Of a stretch of 64,000 bases of DNA, positions 9,553-19,178 are shown in pieces. The notes under the pieces are model-generated. The model was not told the origin of the DNA and ran no database searches. It saw only the letters and a list, made by a program, of their open reading frames with translations. Origin of the DNA: Sphingobium vermicomposti (GTDB lineage: Bacteria > Pseudomonadota > Alphaproteobacteria > Sphingomonadales > Sphingomonadaceae). The stretch's first letter is position 1, and every line of letters starts with the position of its first letter. Position numbers and translations under genes: made by a program. The stretch covers positions 186,001 through 250,000 of the forward strand of contig NZ_JAASQR010000004.1 in assembly GCF_011762025.1 (NCBI RefSeq), written 5' to 3'.

Positions 9553-10482
9553 TCAGTATTCGATCGTGGCGGGCACTGAAATGGAGCGGAGCTCTTCCGA
9601 CGCGGAGTTCCAAGGGTAGTCGAAGCCATTCACGACAGAGCTGTACGCGAGCAATTGGCGGAGCGTGCGAGACGCGCCCTCCATCGTTCTCGGATCGAGG
9701 ACCAACGGGAAGTTGGTTAGTGGCCGACACCAGGGCGGGCAGTAGCCAAAGTTGATGGACGCCCGCTGCCGGTCAGCCGAGATATTTGCGCCGGTGCCGT
9801 GGAGCAGCATGTCCGTGTAAATGATCAGCGATCCAGCCGGGGCGACGGCGGGCACGGATTCGTAGAATGTGGCGCCGGATATATCGACCCGATCGTTCCA
9901 TTGATGGCTGCCGGGGACAACGCGCGTCGCTCCATTCTCCTCGTCAAACGCGTCCAGGCACCAGATGAAGCGGGCTTGGTAGGGAACGGCCTGATGGCGG
10001 GTGCCTCCTGAGCCATCGAGGTGGATGAACTGTGCGCCGCTCCCAGGATGCGTGACATTGGCGTCGAGGCTTTGAACCAGATAGCTTTCGTTGAGCACCG
10101 TTGGCCCGAGGATGTGCTTGACCATATCCAACAGCACAGGCTGCTCCAGAAGCTCAAGAAAAACTGGGTGGCGGTCTGGCAAACGGTCGAGCCGCCGATT
10201 TTTGGCGTCCGGATCCACAAAGAACTGACTGACACGGTTGACGTCGGCCGCCTCTTCCTTTGCTATTTCAGAGGCCAGCACTTGACGGGCCAGTTCGACC
10301 TTGTCCGGCAGAACCGCGCCGGTCAAAATCGCATAGCCCGCGCGCTCGAGGTTTGCCTTTGCCGTTTCCAGGTCAGGGGTAGGCTGCGGCAAGGGCCCCT
10401 GGAAGTCCACCGGCACTACCATTGCAGCTTTGTTTCTTCCGACCTTATATTCATCTACCGACAGTGTATTCCCAACTGACAT
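9553..10482 (-). CDS. Phytanoyl-CoA dioxygenase (PhyH) family, Fe(II)/2-oxoglutarate oxygenase
   Basis: A 309-residue PhyH-type oxygenase. The iron facial triad is visible: His154-x-Asp156 (IHLDG) and His228 (LLHGTG). Arg240, twelve residues later, is in place to bind 2-oxoglutarate. The block NGATRVVPGSH is also typical. Start: AAGGATG sits nine bases before the ATG. The enzyme would hydroxylate an unactivated carbon using O2 and 2-oxoglutarate. It lies between the LLM monooxygenase (downstream) and a TonB receptor (upstream) on the same strand, so the three may form one uptake-and-oxidation unit. Its substrate is not identified. Confidence 0.9.
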   Translation of the reverse strand: MSVGNTLSVDEYKVGRNKAAMVVPVDFQGPLPQPTPDLETAKANLERAGYAILTGAVLPDKVELARQVLASEIAKEEAADVNRVSQFFVDPDAKNRRLDRLPDRHPVFLELLEQPVLLDMVKHILGPTVLNESYLVQSLDANVTHPGSGAQFIHLDGSGGTRHQAVPYQARFIWCLDAFDEENGATRVVPGSHQWNDRVDISGATFYESVPAVAPAGSLIIYTDMLLHGTGANISADRQRASINFGYCPPWCRPLTNFPLVLDPRTMEGASRTLRQLLAYSSVVNGFDYPWNSASEELRSISVPATIEY

Positions 10483-10784
10483 GTTAACATCCTTCGAATT
10501 TCAATTATTAGACTGTCTCACTCCTGTGGAGATGGAGTGATCGGGACGATGTTCGTCCTTGGTAAGTAATTATCAATCGTGGCCTTACTTCCAGCAAAGC
10601 TCATCATCCAGGGGAGCCAGCCCGCGGTTACCCAGCTGATTGGCTGGCGCTCCCGGGCTGCAGTGAACTTCCGCTGGCTTCGGAACAAAGCCCGACGGGC
10701 GCGGCTTACCCCTCAACCACCTCCGTTTGAGGACAGGCCCCAGCCGCAGGCGCTGCAACCGGGAACGCTTCCTCATCACGGCCC
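10483..10784 (-). other. Intergenic spacer before the PhyH gene
   Basis: About 300 bp between the upstream receptor stop and the dioxygenase start, all on the minus strand. An imperfect set of GC-rich inverted repeats (for example CCTCAA/TTGAGG around 10712-10734) could form a terminator-like structure after the receptor. The small frames here have no family features. It probably holds a separate promoter for the PhyH/LLM pair. Confidence 0.4.
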
Positions 10785-13295
10785 TTAGAAACTGTAGCGC
10801 GCGCGAACGCCGTACATTCGGGGCTGGCCGTAGATGGTGGACCAATAGTTTAGTGAGTTGTAGAGATTGGGGTTTCCAATACGATATAATTTGTTGGTCA
10901 GATTGGTCGCATAAAAGCCTAGATCGAGATCAGACCCCGCAATCTTCCGCCAATCCACGGACAAGCTCAACGTACCGTACGGCTCTAGCTTCTCGCCCGG
11001 CTCACTGCCGGGAAGGTCGTTAGCCGAGGTGTTCTGGCTGGATGTATGCGAATAGTTCGCGAAGATCGAAATCGTGCCAAGATTATCGCCTAGCGGCTTC
11101 TCAGCTGCCACATGAAAGTTGTATATGTAGGGAGCCACACCGGAAAATGGAATACAGGTCAAAACCGCTGTTTGACCCATGCCTATAAGTCCTCCACTAC
11201 AATCAACCATAGGAAGATTGGCTGTAAACTCATATTTTTTGTATTTAGCGTCCGTATAACTGAAGTTACCGCCAACTTCCAGTCCGGGGAAAGGCCGGAC
11301 TGATGCTTCGAGTTCGACGCCTTGGATCCTGGCAGTCGCGCCGAGTACCCGCGCACCTAGTGCGACAGTTGTAGGGTTATAGTCGGCGGCCGCCCGCTGA
11401 ATATTCTTATAATCGAGATAATAATATGTTGCGTTCAATCGGGTGGGCATGCCCGCAATTGTGAAATTGGTTTTCACGCCACCTTCATAGGAAGTGACAT
11501 TTTCCGGCTGGAACGTGCGAGTGTTCTCAAAGACGGCATTAGTATTGATACCCCCAGCCTTATACCCACGGCTGGCCTTGACGTAGACCATCAAATCGGG
11601 AGAAAACCGATAGTCAGCCCCGATGGTCCAGGTCGGCGCGCGTGTTTTCAAATTCGCGTCGAACTGGCACTGGTTCAAGTTAGTTGCAACGGAATTGTCG
11701 CCGATGCAAAAGAACGTTTCCGGCGTCGAATTGAGTGGCAGGTAATAGTTGGCCGATCCGCTGATGTTGTCCCACGTATAGCGGAAGCCACCTGTAATCT
11801 TGAGATTCTGAAGAGCAGGCGTCAGGAGGCCGAGATCAATCGTGGACTGGGCATACAGCGCCTTAGATTTGGTCGTGACCGCATAATTGAGACGGTAGAC
11901 ATCGCATAATCCCGTGAAGGCTGCGGGACAATAGCCATACACCGCCGCCCCTTGCTGGCCTGTCGGCCGCTGGTCAAAATAGAAGCCGCCTACTGTGAAG
12001 ATTAGACGTTTGTCGAGCAAACTGCCCTGAAGCTGCAACTCTTCGGTGATCGTCCGGAAGTTATCGCGCGGCGTCGTGGCGCTGGGCGGCAAATAGTTGA
12101 TGGGCGTCCCATCGCCGGGCAGCGTGACTTGCCCTGCTGCTGGGAAGCGGGGTGTGTCGTATTCATCAAGTTGAAGCACCGTCGCATCATTATCGACAGC
12201 AAAGCTTGTCCGAAAATGTTGATAGCTGACGATATTTCGGAGTGTTAGTTCATCGTTGAGTTCTAGCGCCGACGTGTTGCTCGCTCCCCAAGTTTTGGTC
12301 TTCTGAAACGCGTCGGTGCTGTATGCCGTCCGTCGCGGGCCAAGTGCTTCGGCTTCGGCATCTGCCGCGCGATATACATCGCACGATGCGACCACGCCAG
12401 GAACAGTGGGCCCCTCGACACAGGCGCCGGAGGCTGCCAGGCCCGCAATGTTGAAGCCGCGATGAATTTGGCCCGTGCCGTTGTTCCTCGAATAGGCGCC
12501 ATAAACCATCGTATAGTTCTCGAACGTCTCGCTTGGCCGCAGGGTCAATCCGACGCGGCCCGAATACCAGTGGAGATCGTCGCGGTCCTTGTTCCACACG
12601 ATATCCCGCGTAAAGCCGTCACGGTCTTGATAAGCGCCCGAGACGCGCAGCAGAACTTTGTCATCTACGAGAGGAAGGTTGATCGCTCCCTCGAACTCAC
12701 GATTGTCATAGCTGCCAATCTTGGCCTGCACGTAGCCTTCAAATTCGTTGGTAGGCTTGCGCGGCACCAACAGTACTGCGCCGCCTGTCGTATTTCGACC
12801 GAAGAGCGTACCCTGTGGGCCGTTCAACACCTGCATATTTTCCAGATCGACGAAGTTGCCCGGGCCACCCTGCTGGTTGACTGAGATCGCTGCGGGCAGC
12901 GGTACTTCGTTCATATAGATGACGACGCCAGGCGACGCCTGAAGGGTTGCGCCTTGCCCACGGATGGTGAAGGACTGCGCCTCTCGGGCGCCCTGGTTAC
13001 CCAGGCCAACGACGAGCGATGGCACCGTTCCCTGAAGGTCCTGCGCCTGAGTAATGCCCTGCTGCTGCATGCGCTCGTTGGAAAAAGCGGTGATGGTAAT
13101 CGGAACATCCTGAGCGCGCTCATCACGGCGCTGAGCAGTCACCACAATGTCCTGCCAACCGCCGACAGCGTCGCGGGCGGCTGGTGCAGGAAGCTGCTCG
13201 CCTTGTGCAAAGGCCGTGGCAGCCGCGGATGTCGCCAGCATTGTAGCGCAACGAAGCATGCACCGAGCAACTGTCAACCTATTCCAATCCTTCAC
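10785..13295 (-). CDS. TonB-dependent outer-membrane receptor
   Basis: An 836-residue receptor starting at a GTG preceded by AAGAGGGG. It has a signal peptide to about residue 31 (ending AATAFAQ) and a TonB-box-like QDIVVTAQRR. The plug block FVDLENMQVLNGPQGTLFGRNTTGGAV lies at about 145-172, and the barrel ends in RARYSF. This plug wording marks the large sphingomonad receptor group that sits beside catabolic genes and imports hydrophobic or aromatic nutrients rather than iron. The downstream PhyH and LLM oxygenases are plausible first enzymes on the imported compound; that is inference. Confidence 0.92.
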   Translation of the reverse strand: MKDWNRLTVARCMLRCATMLATSAAATAFAQGEQLPAPAARDAVGGWQDIVVTAQRRDERAQDVPITITAFSNERMQQQGITQAQDLQGTVPSLVVGLGNQGAREAQSFTIRGQGATLQASPGVVIYMNEVPLPAAISVNQQGGPGNFVDLENMQVLNGPQGTLFGRNTTGGAVLLVPRKPTNEFEGYVQAKIGSYDNREFEGAINLPLVDDKVLLRVSGAYQDRDGFTRDIVWNKDRDDLHWYSGRVGLTLRPSETFENYTMVYGAYSRNNGTGQIHRGFNIAGLAASGACVEGPTVPGVVASCDVYRAADAEAEALGPRRTAYSTDAFQKTKTWGASNTSALELNDELTLRNIVSYQHFRTSFAVDNDATVLQLDEYDTPRFPAAGQVTLPGDGTPINYLPPSATTPRDNFRTITEELQLQGSLLDKRLIFTVGGFYFDQRPTGQQGAAVYGYCPAAFTGLCDVYRLNYAVTTKSKALYAQSTIDLGLLTPALQNLKITGGFRYTWDNISGSANYYLPLNSTPETFFCIGDNSVATNLNQCQFDANLKTRAPTWTIGADYRFSPDLMVYVKASRGYKAGGINTNAVFENTRTFQPENVTSYEGGVKTNFTIAGMPTRLNATYYYLDYKNIQRAAADYNPTTVALGARVLGATARIQGVELEASVRPFPGLEVGGNFSYTDAKYKKYEFTANLPMVDCSGGLIGMGQTAVLTCIPFSGVAPYIYNFHVAAEKPLGDNLGTISIFANYSHTSSQNTSANDLPGSEPGEKLEPYGTLSLSVDWRKIAGSDLDLGFYATNLTNKLYRIGNPNLYNSLNYWSTIYGQPRMYGVRARYSF

Positions 13296-13715
13296 GATTT
13301 TTCCCCTCTTATCACAGTAATGACGATAGTCCTGCGGTAGTTTAAATTACATCCCGATTAGCAAGTCAGGTATCACCTAAAAGAATGATCTGATATTATG
13401 ATCATATCTATGCATAACCTATAAATTAAACTGCGATGGAGTATTGTATTTATTGAGTTTTAAAAGTTATCTTGATCGACATGTATCGATAGATATTATT
13501 TACCTATGGGTGCTCGACATAAATTCCGATAGTTTATATTGCCATGGCTTCAGCTGACGGGCACCGCGTCGTCAGACTTTAGCGCTTGAACAGTGGACGG
13601 GTAAGAACAGTGAGGCCGATTCCACATGAGCGGAAATTGTCCTCAATCGAGAGATATGCCTTGTAACGGCTTCATCTTGCCCGGATGGCCTTCAGTCGTC
13701 TTCTCAATCAACTAC
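13296..13715 (-). other. AT-rich upstream region of the TonB receptor
   Basis: These 420 bp contain an AT-rich core (about 13340-13540) against a GC-rich background and no gene. It is the promoter side of the minus-strand receptor. I could not pick a convincing -35/-10 pair by eye. Confidence 0.45.
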
Positions 13716-14564
13716 TCAGGCGATGGAATTCAGCAGAATGTCGCTAAGGGATTTCGGACGGCAGCCGGATAATCGTTCGACATCGCCGGTCATAATATCG
13801 TAGCCCGCTTCAAAAGTTTTGTGTTTGATATCCATGACAACGCCGAGATAGACTTCGGAAAGTCCCGTGACCTTAAGTTGCTGCCGAAGTTCCGTGGGAG
13901 AAGCCAGGACGATCTCTACCGGCTTGTCCAATATCTTCGAAGCAAGAGCAGCCCGATCGGCCACTGTGAGCGCCTCAGGTCCGGTCGCGTTATAGAAAGC
14001 GCCTGAATGACCGGCTCCGACAAGGATTCCCGCGGCCGCGGCCGCCACATCCCAGCGGCTTACAAACCCGACCCGGTTCTCGCCCAGTTCCACCAGCCGG
14101 CCGACGGCCCCCCATCTGAGTACCTCCTGAGCGTAGGATTCCATGAAATAGTTCGCCCGAAGGATAGTCCAGGAGGGCGCGGACCTAATAAGGTGCTGCT
14201 CTGCGACCCAACTGGCGGCTCCGACATGAGGCTCCTTCCGCTCATCGGTTCCAACGTCAGAAATCAGGGTGATATGACCAGCGCCGCTCAAAAGTGCTGC
14301 GTCTATTGCGTGGACCAGCTGACGTGCTCGGGCACCATGTCTAAGGTCAAAAGTGGGTATGATAAGCAGACGATCCAGATCGGCATAGGCCTCGTGCAGT
14401 CTGACGGGAGCATCATAGTCACCAAATCGTACCTCATCGGCATATTTCACCGCGTGAGGCAGACGAGAAATTCCTGCCACCGTATGGCTGCCAGGCAGTT
14501 CTTTCAACCGCTTGAGCACTGCCTCCCCCAAATGTCCGCTGGCACCACTTACCCCAATTTTCAT
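13716..14564 (-). CDS. NmrA-like NAD(P)-binding protein (atypical SDR)
   Basis: A 282-residue protein with an N-terminal Rossmann motif GVSGASGHLGEAV (about residues 4-16) and the layout of NmrA/QOR2-type atypical SDRs. The block WTILRANYFMESY at about 130-142 is typical of the group. The ATG at 14564 is chosen over a TTG at 14570 because AAAGG sits at a normal distance. Members act as NAD(P)H-dependent quinone reductases or redox sensors. It follows the MFS transporter gene on the same strand by about 80 bp, so the two may be co-transcribed. Confidence 0.85.
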   Translation of the reverse strand: MKIGVSGASGHLGEAVLKRLKELPGSHTVAGISRLPHAVKYADEVRFGDYDAPVRLHEAYADLDRLLIIPTFDLRHGARARQLVHAIDAALLSGAGHITLISDVGTDERKEPHVGAASWVAEQHLIRSAPSWTILRANYFMESYAQEVLRWGAVGRLVELGENRVGFVSRWDVAAAAAGILVGAGHSGAFYNATGPEALTVADRAALASKILDKPVEIVLASPTELRQQLKVTGLSEVYLGVVMDIKHKTFEAGYDIMTGDVERLSGCRPKSLSDILLNSIA

Positions 14565-14641
14565 TCGCAAACCTTTTCAAAACGCGGCCTCGCGTCACCC
14601 TGCCTGCGGTTGGAGTGATCAGGCGATTGTTCGTGACGTCA

Positions 14642-15997
14642 TCAGGCGGCTGCAAGGCTTTCCCGTTGAAGCAAACGCGCGGCCAGGGTCCAGTGCCATG
14701 CGGCCCATACAAAGAAAGCGGTGAGGCACATCATTGCATCGCGTAGGCCCAGAGCAGCATCGCCGCCGCGCAGATAGGCAAACCAGTCGCTCAATATCCC
14801 GGCCACAAGCGGGCCCATTGACACACCGATCAGGTTGGCCGCGACGATATTCAAGGCGCTGGCCCGCGCGCGCATCGGCACCGGCGCGAGGCTCTGGATC
14901 AAGGCAATCGAAGGGGCGGTCCATAGCGAGCCAAATATGTAGCTAGGGATCATGACAAGCAGGACGCTCTGCCCATCGGACATGCTGAGCGCGATGATAT
15001 CGAGCGGCACGCAGATGAGCATGCCCGCGATCGGCAGCCATAGTGCCATGTGAAGGCCCGATTTGCTGCGCCGCGTGCCCTGCCAGCCGCCATACCATGT
15101 ACCGATGGCTCCGCCTATGCCGGAAATCAGGCCAAGGCTGATCCCCACATGCGCCATGCTCATGTCATGGCTGCGGATCAGGAAGGAGGGCAGCCAGGTT
15201 GATATGCCGGTCTGCGCGAAGGCCATGATGGCCGTGCCGGCGATGATATGAATGAAGGCCCGCCGCTGTCCCAAAATACGAAGGGTCTGAAGGAAACTGA
15301 GCGATTGTTGTTTTTCTTCAACTTGGTGAGGCGTGTCCTCAGTGCCGCCCCGAACCGGTTCGCGCGCGACGAGAGGGAATAGGATCGCGATCAGGACGCC
15401 GGGGATGCCCGCAAAAAGGAGCGCCGTGCGCCAGTCAGTCGCTTCGGCAACAATACCGCCAATCGCGAGGCCGACCATGACACCGACAGGGACGCCAATA
15501 GCGAACACTCCCACCGCCGCCGGGCGTTCCCTGGGTGAATAGAGGTCGGAGATCATTGAGTGGGCGGCAGGCGCAAAGCCCGCTTCCGCAAGGCCGACGC
15601 CCATACGCGCAGCGAAGAAACCGCCAAAGCCGCGCGTCAGGCCGCATAAGGCCGTCAAGATACTCCAGCTGGCCGTGAAGAGAGCGATCAGCCGCACGCG
15701 ATTGACGCCTCGGTCGATCAGGTGCGCGATGGGAATGCCCATGGACGTGTAGAAAAGCCCGAAGGCACCCCCCGTCAGCAGGCCAAGTTCCCAGTCCGCA
15801 AGTCCGAAATCCGCCTTGATCGGTTCCTGCAGGATGACGATGATCTGCCGGTCGAGAAAGTTGAGGCTGTAGATGAAGGCGAGCATCAGTAGTATCGCCG
15901 TCCGCCGCCGCCCCTTGACGGGGGCCGCCCCAGCAATCGCGTCGGTTCCCGTCGTTGGGAAGGCATCTGACGCAGTCAGCGGTGCCGGGTTCGTCAT
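14642..15997 (-). CDS. Major facilitator superfamily transporter
   Basis: A 451-residue inner-membrane carrier with about 12 hydrophobic segments. The first segment carries LNFLDRQII, and the conserved loop after helix 2 is IPIAHLIDRGVNRVRLI, of the spinster-like MFS type common near sphingomonad catabolic genes. The start at 15997 follows GGGAGG with seven bases spacing. It likely imports the substrate, or an acid derived from it, for the enzymes of the surrounding cluster. The gene ends 78 bp before the NmrA-like gene and starts 123 bp after the acyl-CoA dehydrogenase stop, all minus strand. Confidence 0.9.
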   Translation of the reverse strand: MTNPAPLTASDAFPTTGTDAIAGAAPVKGRRRTAILLMLAFIYSLNFLDRQIIVILQEPIKADFGLADWELGLLTGGAFGLFYTSMGIPIAHLIDRGVNRVRLIALFTASWSILTALCGLTRGFGGFFAARMGVGLAEAGFAPAAHSMISDLYSPRERPAAVGVFAIGVPVGVMVGLAIGGIVAEATDWRTALLFAGIPGVLIAILFPLVAREPVRGGTEDTPHQVEEKQQSLSFLQTLRILGQRRAFIHIIAGTAIMAFAQTGISTWLPSFLIRSHDMSMAHVGISLGLISGIGGAIGTWYGGWQGTRRSKSGLHMALWLPIAGMLICVPLDIIALSMSDGQSVLLVMIPSYIFGSLWTAPSIALIQSLAPVPMRARASALNIVAANLIGVSMGPLVAGILSDWFAYLRGGDAALGLRDAMMCLTAFFVWAAWHWTLAARLLQRESLAAA

Positions 15998-16120
15998 CAC
16001 TCTACCTCCCAAGAAACCGCAGTCTTGCGCAACGGCTCAAATCATGAGCGGCAGGTTCGTCCGATCGTGGCCAGGATCAATGCGGGCCAGCAACTTTCCA
16101 CGCATATGGAAGCCAGCGGG

Positions 16121-18208
16121 TCACGATCGCGGCAATCCAAGATGATGCTGTGCAATAATAGAGCGATGAACTTCGCTGGTGCCGCCATAGATGGTCTGGC
16201 CAATCGACTGACGATAGGCTTCCTCGATCTTCGCCAAAGCGGCCGTTTTACGGTTGAGCGTGGCGAGGGCCGCCAGCGCCACCAGATCGGCAGCATCCTC
16301 CATGTAAATTTCAGTGGTGAACATCTTCGCCATGGGACCGATGGCGCGTGTCAGCCGCCCGGATTCGATCGCCCATGTGACGCGGCGACACATCAGGTCG
16401 GCAATCTCCATATGCGTGCGCACGCGAGCGAGCCGGGCGCGAACGGCGGAATTGTCGATCGGACGCTTGCCGGTCGTATCGCTGCTGCCCGCCCATTCCA
16501 TCGCCGCGCGCATCAAACTGTGATGATAGATATGATAGCCTTCGCCGCCATGTTCGATTTCCATGGCGGCGGTCATGACCTTGAGGCCGCCATTGATTTC
16601 GCCGAGGCGGTAGCGGTCGGGCACGCGCACGTCGTCGTAGAAGGTGATGTTGGTCCGCTCATCCTGCAACGTGTCCACCGGCTGCACCGCGATGCCCGGC
16701 AGGTTCATGGGGAAGAAGAAGATGGTGATGCCCTTATGCTTGGGCGCATCGGGGTCGGTGCGGGCAAGCATCAATATATAGTCGGAGATGTGCGCCCCGG
16801 TCGTGAACATCTTCTGCCCGGTGATGACCCAGTCGTCCCCATCGCGGACGGCGCGGGTGCGGGCGGCGTACATGTCTGATCCCGACGCGGGCTCGGTAAA
16901 GCCGAGGCAGGCGAGCGCCGATCCATCGGCCAGGCGCGGCAACACTTCCGCCTTCAGTTCGGGCGAGCCGAATTTCATCGTCATGCGCGCACCCATGTTG
17001 GTGCAGCCGATGGGGATGCGGGAAATGCCGAATTCCTCGAACACGCGGCCGAGCGCCGTCACTTCCATCGGGCTGCGATCCTGCCCGCCCCATTCGCGCG
17101 GCCAATCGGGATAGGCGAGGCCAGCGGCGGCGAGTTTGCGGTGGAGTTCGGGGAGGTGGCCGTCGGTGGAGATGGCGGCTGCGGCGCGCAGTTCGGGGGT
17201 GAATGCAGTTTCGAGGAAGGCGCGTACTTCCGCTGCGAAGGCTTCTTCGGCGGGGGTGAAGCCCATGTCCACGCCGGGATCGCCTGCGTCGGGTAGGGCG
17301 GTTGTGGCGCCCGCCCACAAACGGTCGCCTGCATCGACCAGGCGGTCTTCGGGGTCGCCTTCCGCCAAGGCCGCCCGGTCGATCGCGAGGAAGTAGAGGT
17401 GAATGTCATATTCGTCGGAGAGGCCGTAGCCGCCGAAGGTGCGTAGCGCCCGGCGCACGGCGGCGCGGGCGGTGGTGGCGGTCCACCAGCTGGTGAGGGC
17501 TGCGAGCGCGCCTGCTTCGGACTGTCGTTGCGCGACGCCCCAGATGGTGCGCCATAGCAGGAGGCGGCCGCCCTCCAGGTCGGTGATGGAGTCGGCGAGG
17601 GGGAAGGCCACGCCTTGGAACGCGCCGATTGGCTGGTCGAATTGCTTGCGGTCTGTGGCGTAGGCTGCGGCCATTTCGATGGCGCGGGTGCCTGCGCCGA
17701 CGAGCCATGCTGAGCGCAGCAGGGTGCGTTCGGTGAGGGCGGCTTCGAATGATTGCCTTGCTGCATTGCCGCTGGCGATGATGAGCGTTTCACCGGTGGG
17801 CGTGGTGGCGTGGATGGCGTCGGATTGCCAGCTTAGGTGGATGCAGCCGTCCTGCGCATCGAGGCTGATGGGGGTGGACGTTGCTTGTTCGATTAGCGCG
17901 GCGGCGGCTTCGCCTTCAAGCTGACCCAGAAGTGCGCAGGCGGCGATGCCGTCCGCGATCGGCAGGGGCGCGGCCCCCCGGCCTGCCGCTTCGCAGATCA
18001 GCGCTGCTTCCATAAGGCCCATGTTGAGGCCGCCGCGATCTTCAGGCGCGCGCATGGTGATGAAGCCCATCTCGGCGGCCTGGCTCCAGAGGCTGTCATC
18101 GACTGCGCCCCTTGATGTGCGCGCGGCATGCACCACCTCTTGCCGATCGAAGAAGCGCAGGGCCGCTTCCTGCATCATCGCCTGCTGTTCGCTGAGTTCG
18201 AGATTCAT
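16121..18208 (-). CDS. Tandem (two-domain fused) acyl-CoA dehydrogenase
   Basis: A 695-residue protein made of two acyl-CoA dehydrogenase units. The N-terminal unit (about 1-315) has the ACAD helical elements (QPIGAFQGVAFPLAD) but a shortened middle beta-domain and no EP-x-SGSD block. The C-terminal unit (about 316-695) has the FAD/substrate block GFTEPASGSDM and the end QTIYGGTSEVHRSII. In medium-chain ACADs the catalytic Glu sits in YEGT; here the residue is Gly, so the base must be elsewhere, for example in the MEIEHGGEGY helix. This fused layout is known from FadE34-like enzymes acting on steroid or bile-acid side chains. It is divergent from the crotonase genes and should desaturate the pathway acyl-CoA. 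Confidence 0.88.
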   Translation of the reverse strand: MNLELSEQQAMMQEAALRFFDRQEVVHAARTSRGAVDDSLWSQAAEMGFITMRAPEDRGGLNMGLMEAALICEAAGRGAAPLPIADGIAACALLGQLEGEAAAALIEQATSTPISLDAQDGCIHLSWQSDAIHATTPTGETLIIASGNAARQSFEAALTERTLLRSAWLVGAGTRAIEMAAAYATDRKQFDQPIGAFQGVAFPLADSITDLEGGRLLLWRTIWGVAQRQSEAGALAALTSWWTATTARAAVRRALRTFGGYGLSDEYDIHLYFLAIDRAALAEGDPEDRLVDAGDRLWAGATTALPDAGDPGVDMGFTPAEEAFAAEVRAFLETAFTPELRAAAAISTDGHLPELHRKLAAAGLAYPDWPREWGGQDRSPMEVTALGRVFEEFGISRIPIGCTNMGARMTMKFGSPELKAEVLPRLADGSALACLGFTEPASGSDMYAARTRAVRDGDDWVITGQKMFTTGAHISDYILMLARTDPDAPKHKGITIFFFPMNLPGIAVQPVDTLQDERTNITFYDDVRVPDRYRLGEINGGLKVMTAAMEIEHGGEGYHIYHHSLMRAAMEWAGSSDTTGKRPIDNSAVRARLARVRTHMEIADLMCRRVTWAIESGRLTRAIGPMAKMFTTEIYMEDAADLVALAALATLNRKTAALAKIEEAYRQSIGQTIYGGTSEVHRSIIAQHHLGLPRS

Positions 18209-18362
18209 GCCAATTCCATCTTGTTCGCGCCTTCCTGCTTGGCCATCCTGAAGCGTAGGATGTCAATTTGGCGGCGGCGCACTTCCGGTAGTGCGGAAGG
18301 GCGCTGGTAGCGGATGCTCGCAGCGCCGATCGCGCGCAACCAGCGGTCCAGGAGTAAGGCAG
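18209..18362 (+). promoter_or_regulatory. Divergent promoter region of the catabolic cluster
   Basis: These 154 bp separate the minus-strand acyl-CoA dehydrogenase from the plus-strand crotonase operon and must contain both promoters. They are the natural target of the IclR regulators in the cluster. I see no clear dyad that I would call an operator. Confidence 0.45.
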
Positions 18363-19178
18363 ATGGTAGAATATATCCGTTACGCGGTCGAGGAACGGGT
18401 CGCGACGATCACGCTGGATCGTGCCGACCGGGCGAACGCGCAGAATGAACCCTTTTTGCAGCAGTTGAACGGGGCCTGGGAAAAGGCTGCGGCGGACGAG
18501 TCCGTGCGCGTCATATTGCTGCGCGCGGAGGGCAAGCATTTTTCCGCTGGGCATGATGTCAGCGCAGAGGCCATTCGTGACGGATCGTTCAACCGTATTC
18601 GCGAGACGATCCCGGAGCGCGGGTTGCTTGGCATCCATGAATGGGAGGCGAAGCATTATCTCGGCTATTCCAAGCGCTGGCGGGATATTCCAAAGCCTTC
18701 GATCGCGGCTGTGCAGGGGGCCTGCATCGCGGGCGGGCTGTTGCTCGCTTGGCCGTGCGACCTGATCATCGCGGCCGATGATGCGCGCTTTTCCGATCCG
18801 GTGGTGCTGATGGGCATCGGCGGGGTCGAATATCATGGCCACACATGGGAGCTGGGGCCGCGCAAGGCGAAGGAGATGTTGTTCACCGCTAAGCCGATCG
18901 ACGCGATCGAGGCGGAGCGGCGGGGCATGGTGAACCGGGTCGTGCCGCGCGCGGAGCTGGATGCCGAGGCGCTGGCGCTAGCGCGCGAGATTGCGCAGAT
19001 GCATCCGCATGCGCTGGCGATGGCGAAGCGCGCGGTGAACCAGACGCTGGACATCATGGGCCAGAGCGCGGCGCTGCAAAGCTGCTTCGACATCCACCAA
19101 CTGGGACATGCGTCGGCCTATGGCCAAACCGGCGAGTTCATCGTGGCGGGCATGGATAAGGTGAAGTCGCACTCATGA
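18363..19178 (+). CDS. Enoyl-CoA hydratase/isomerase (crotonase) family protein 1
   Basis: A 271-residue crotonase. The start at 18363 is supported by AGGAGTAAGG upstream; an upstream frame to 18291 adds only low-complexity sequence. The oxyanion-hole regions are present (KHFSAGHDV, about 58-66, and GACIAGG, about 116-122). At the position of the classical hydratase Glu (normally PE) it has PVV, so simple enoyl-CoA hydration is doubtful. It may be a specialised hydratase, isomerase or C-C cleaving crotonase. It overlaps the second crotonase by 4 bp (ATGA), so the two are made together and may form one complex or act in sequence. Confidence 0.9.
   Translation: MVEYIRYAVEERVATITLDRADRANAQNEPFLQQLNGAWEKAAADESVRVILLRAEGKHFSAGHDVSAEAIRDGSFNRIRETIPERGLLGIHEWEAKHYLGYSKRWRDIPKPSIAAVQGACIAGGLLLAWPCDLIIAADDARFSDPVVLMGIGGVEYHGHTWELGPRKAKEMLFTAKPIDAIEAERRGMVNRVVPRAELDAEALALAREIAQMHPHALAMAKRAVNQTLDIMGQSAALQSCFDIHQLGHASAYGQTGEFIVAGMDKVKSHS

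Noticed and set aside
16121-18208. Long plus-strand frames opposite the acyl-CoA dehydrogenase
   Set aside because: Arg/Ser/Pro-rich shadows typical of GC-rich DNA; the minus-strand protein has clear family motifs.
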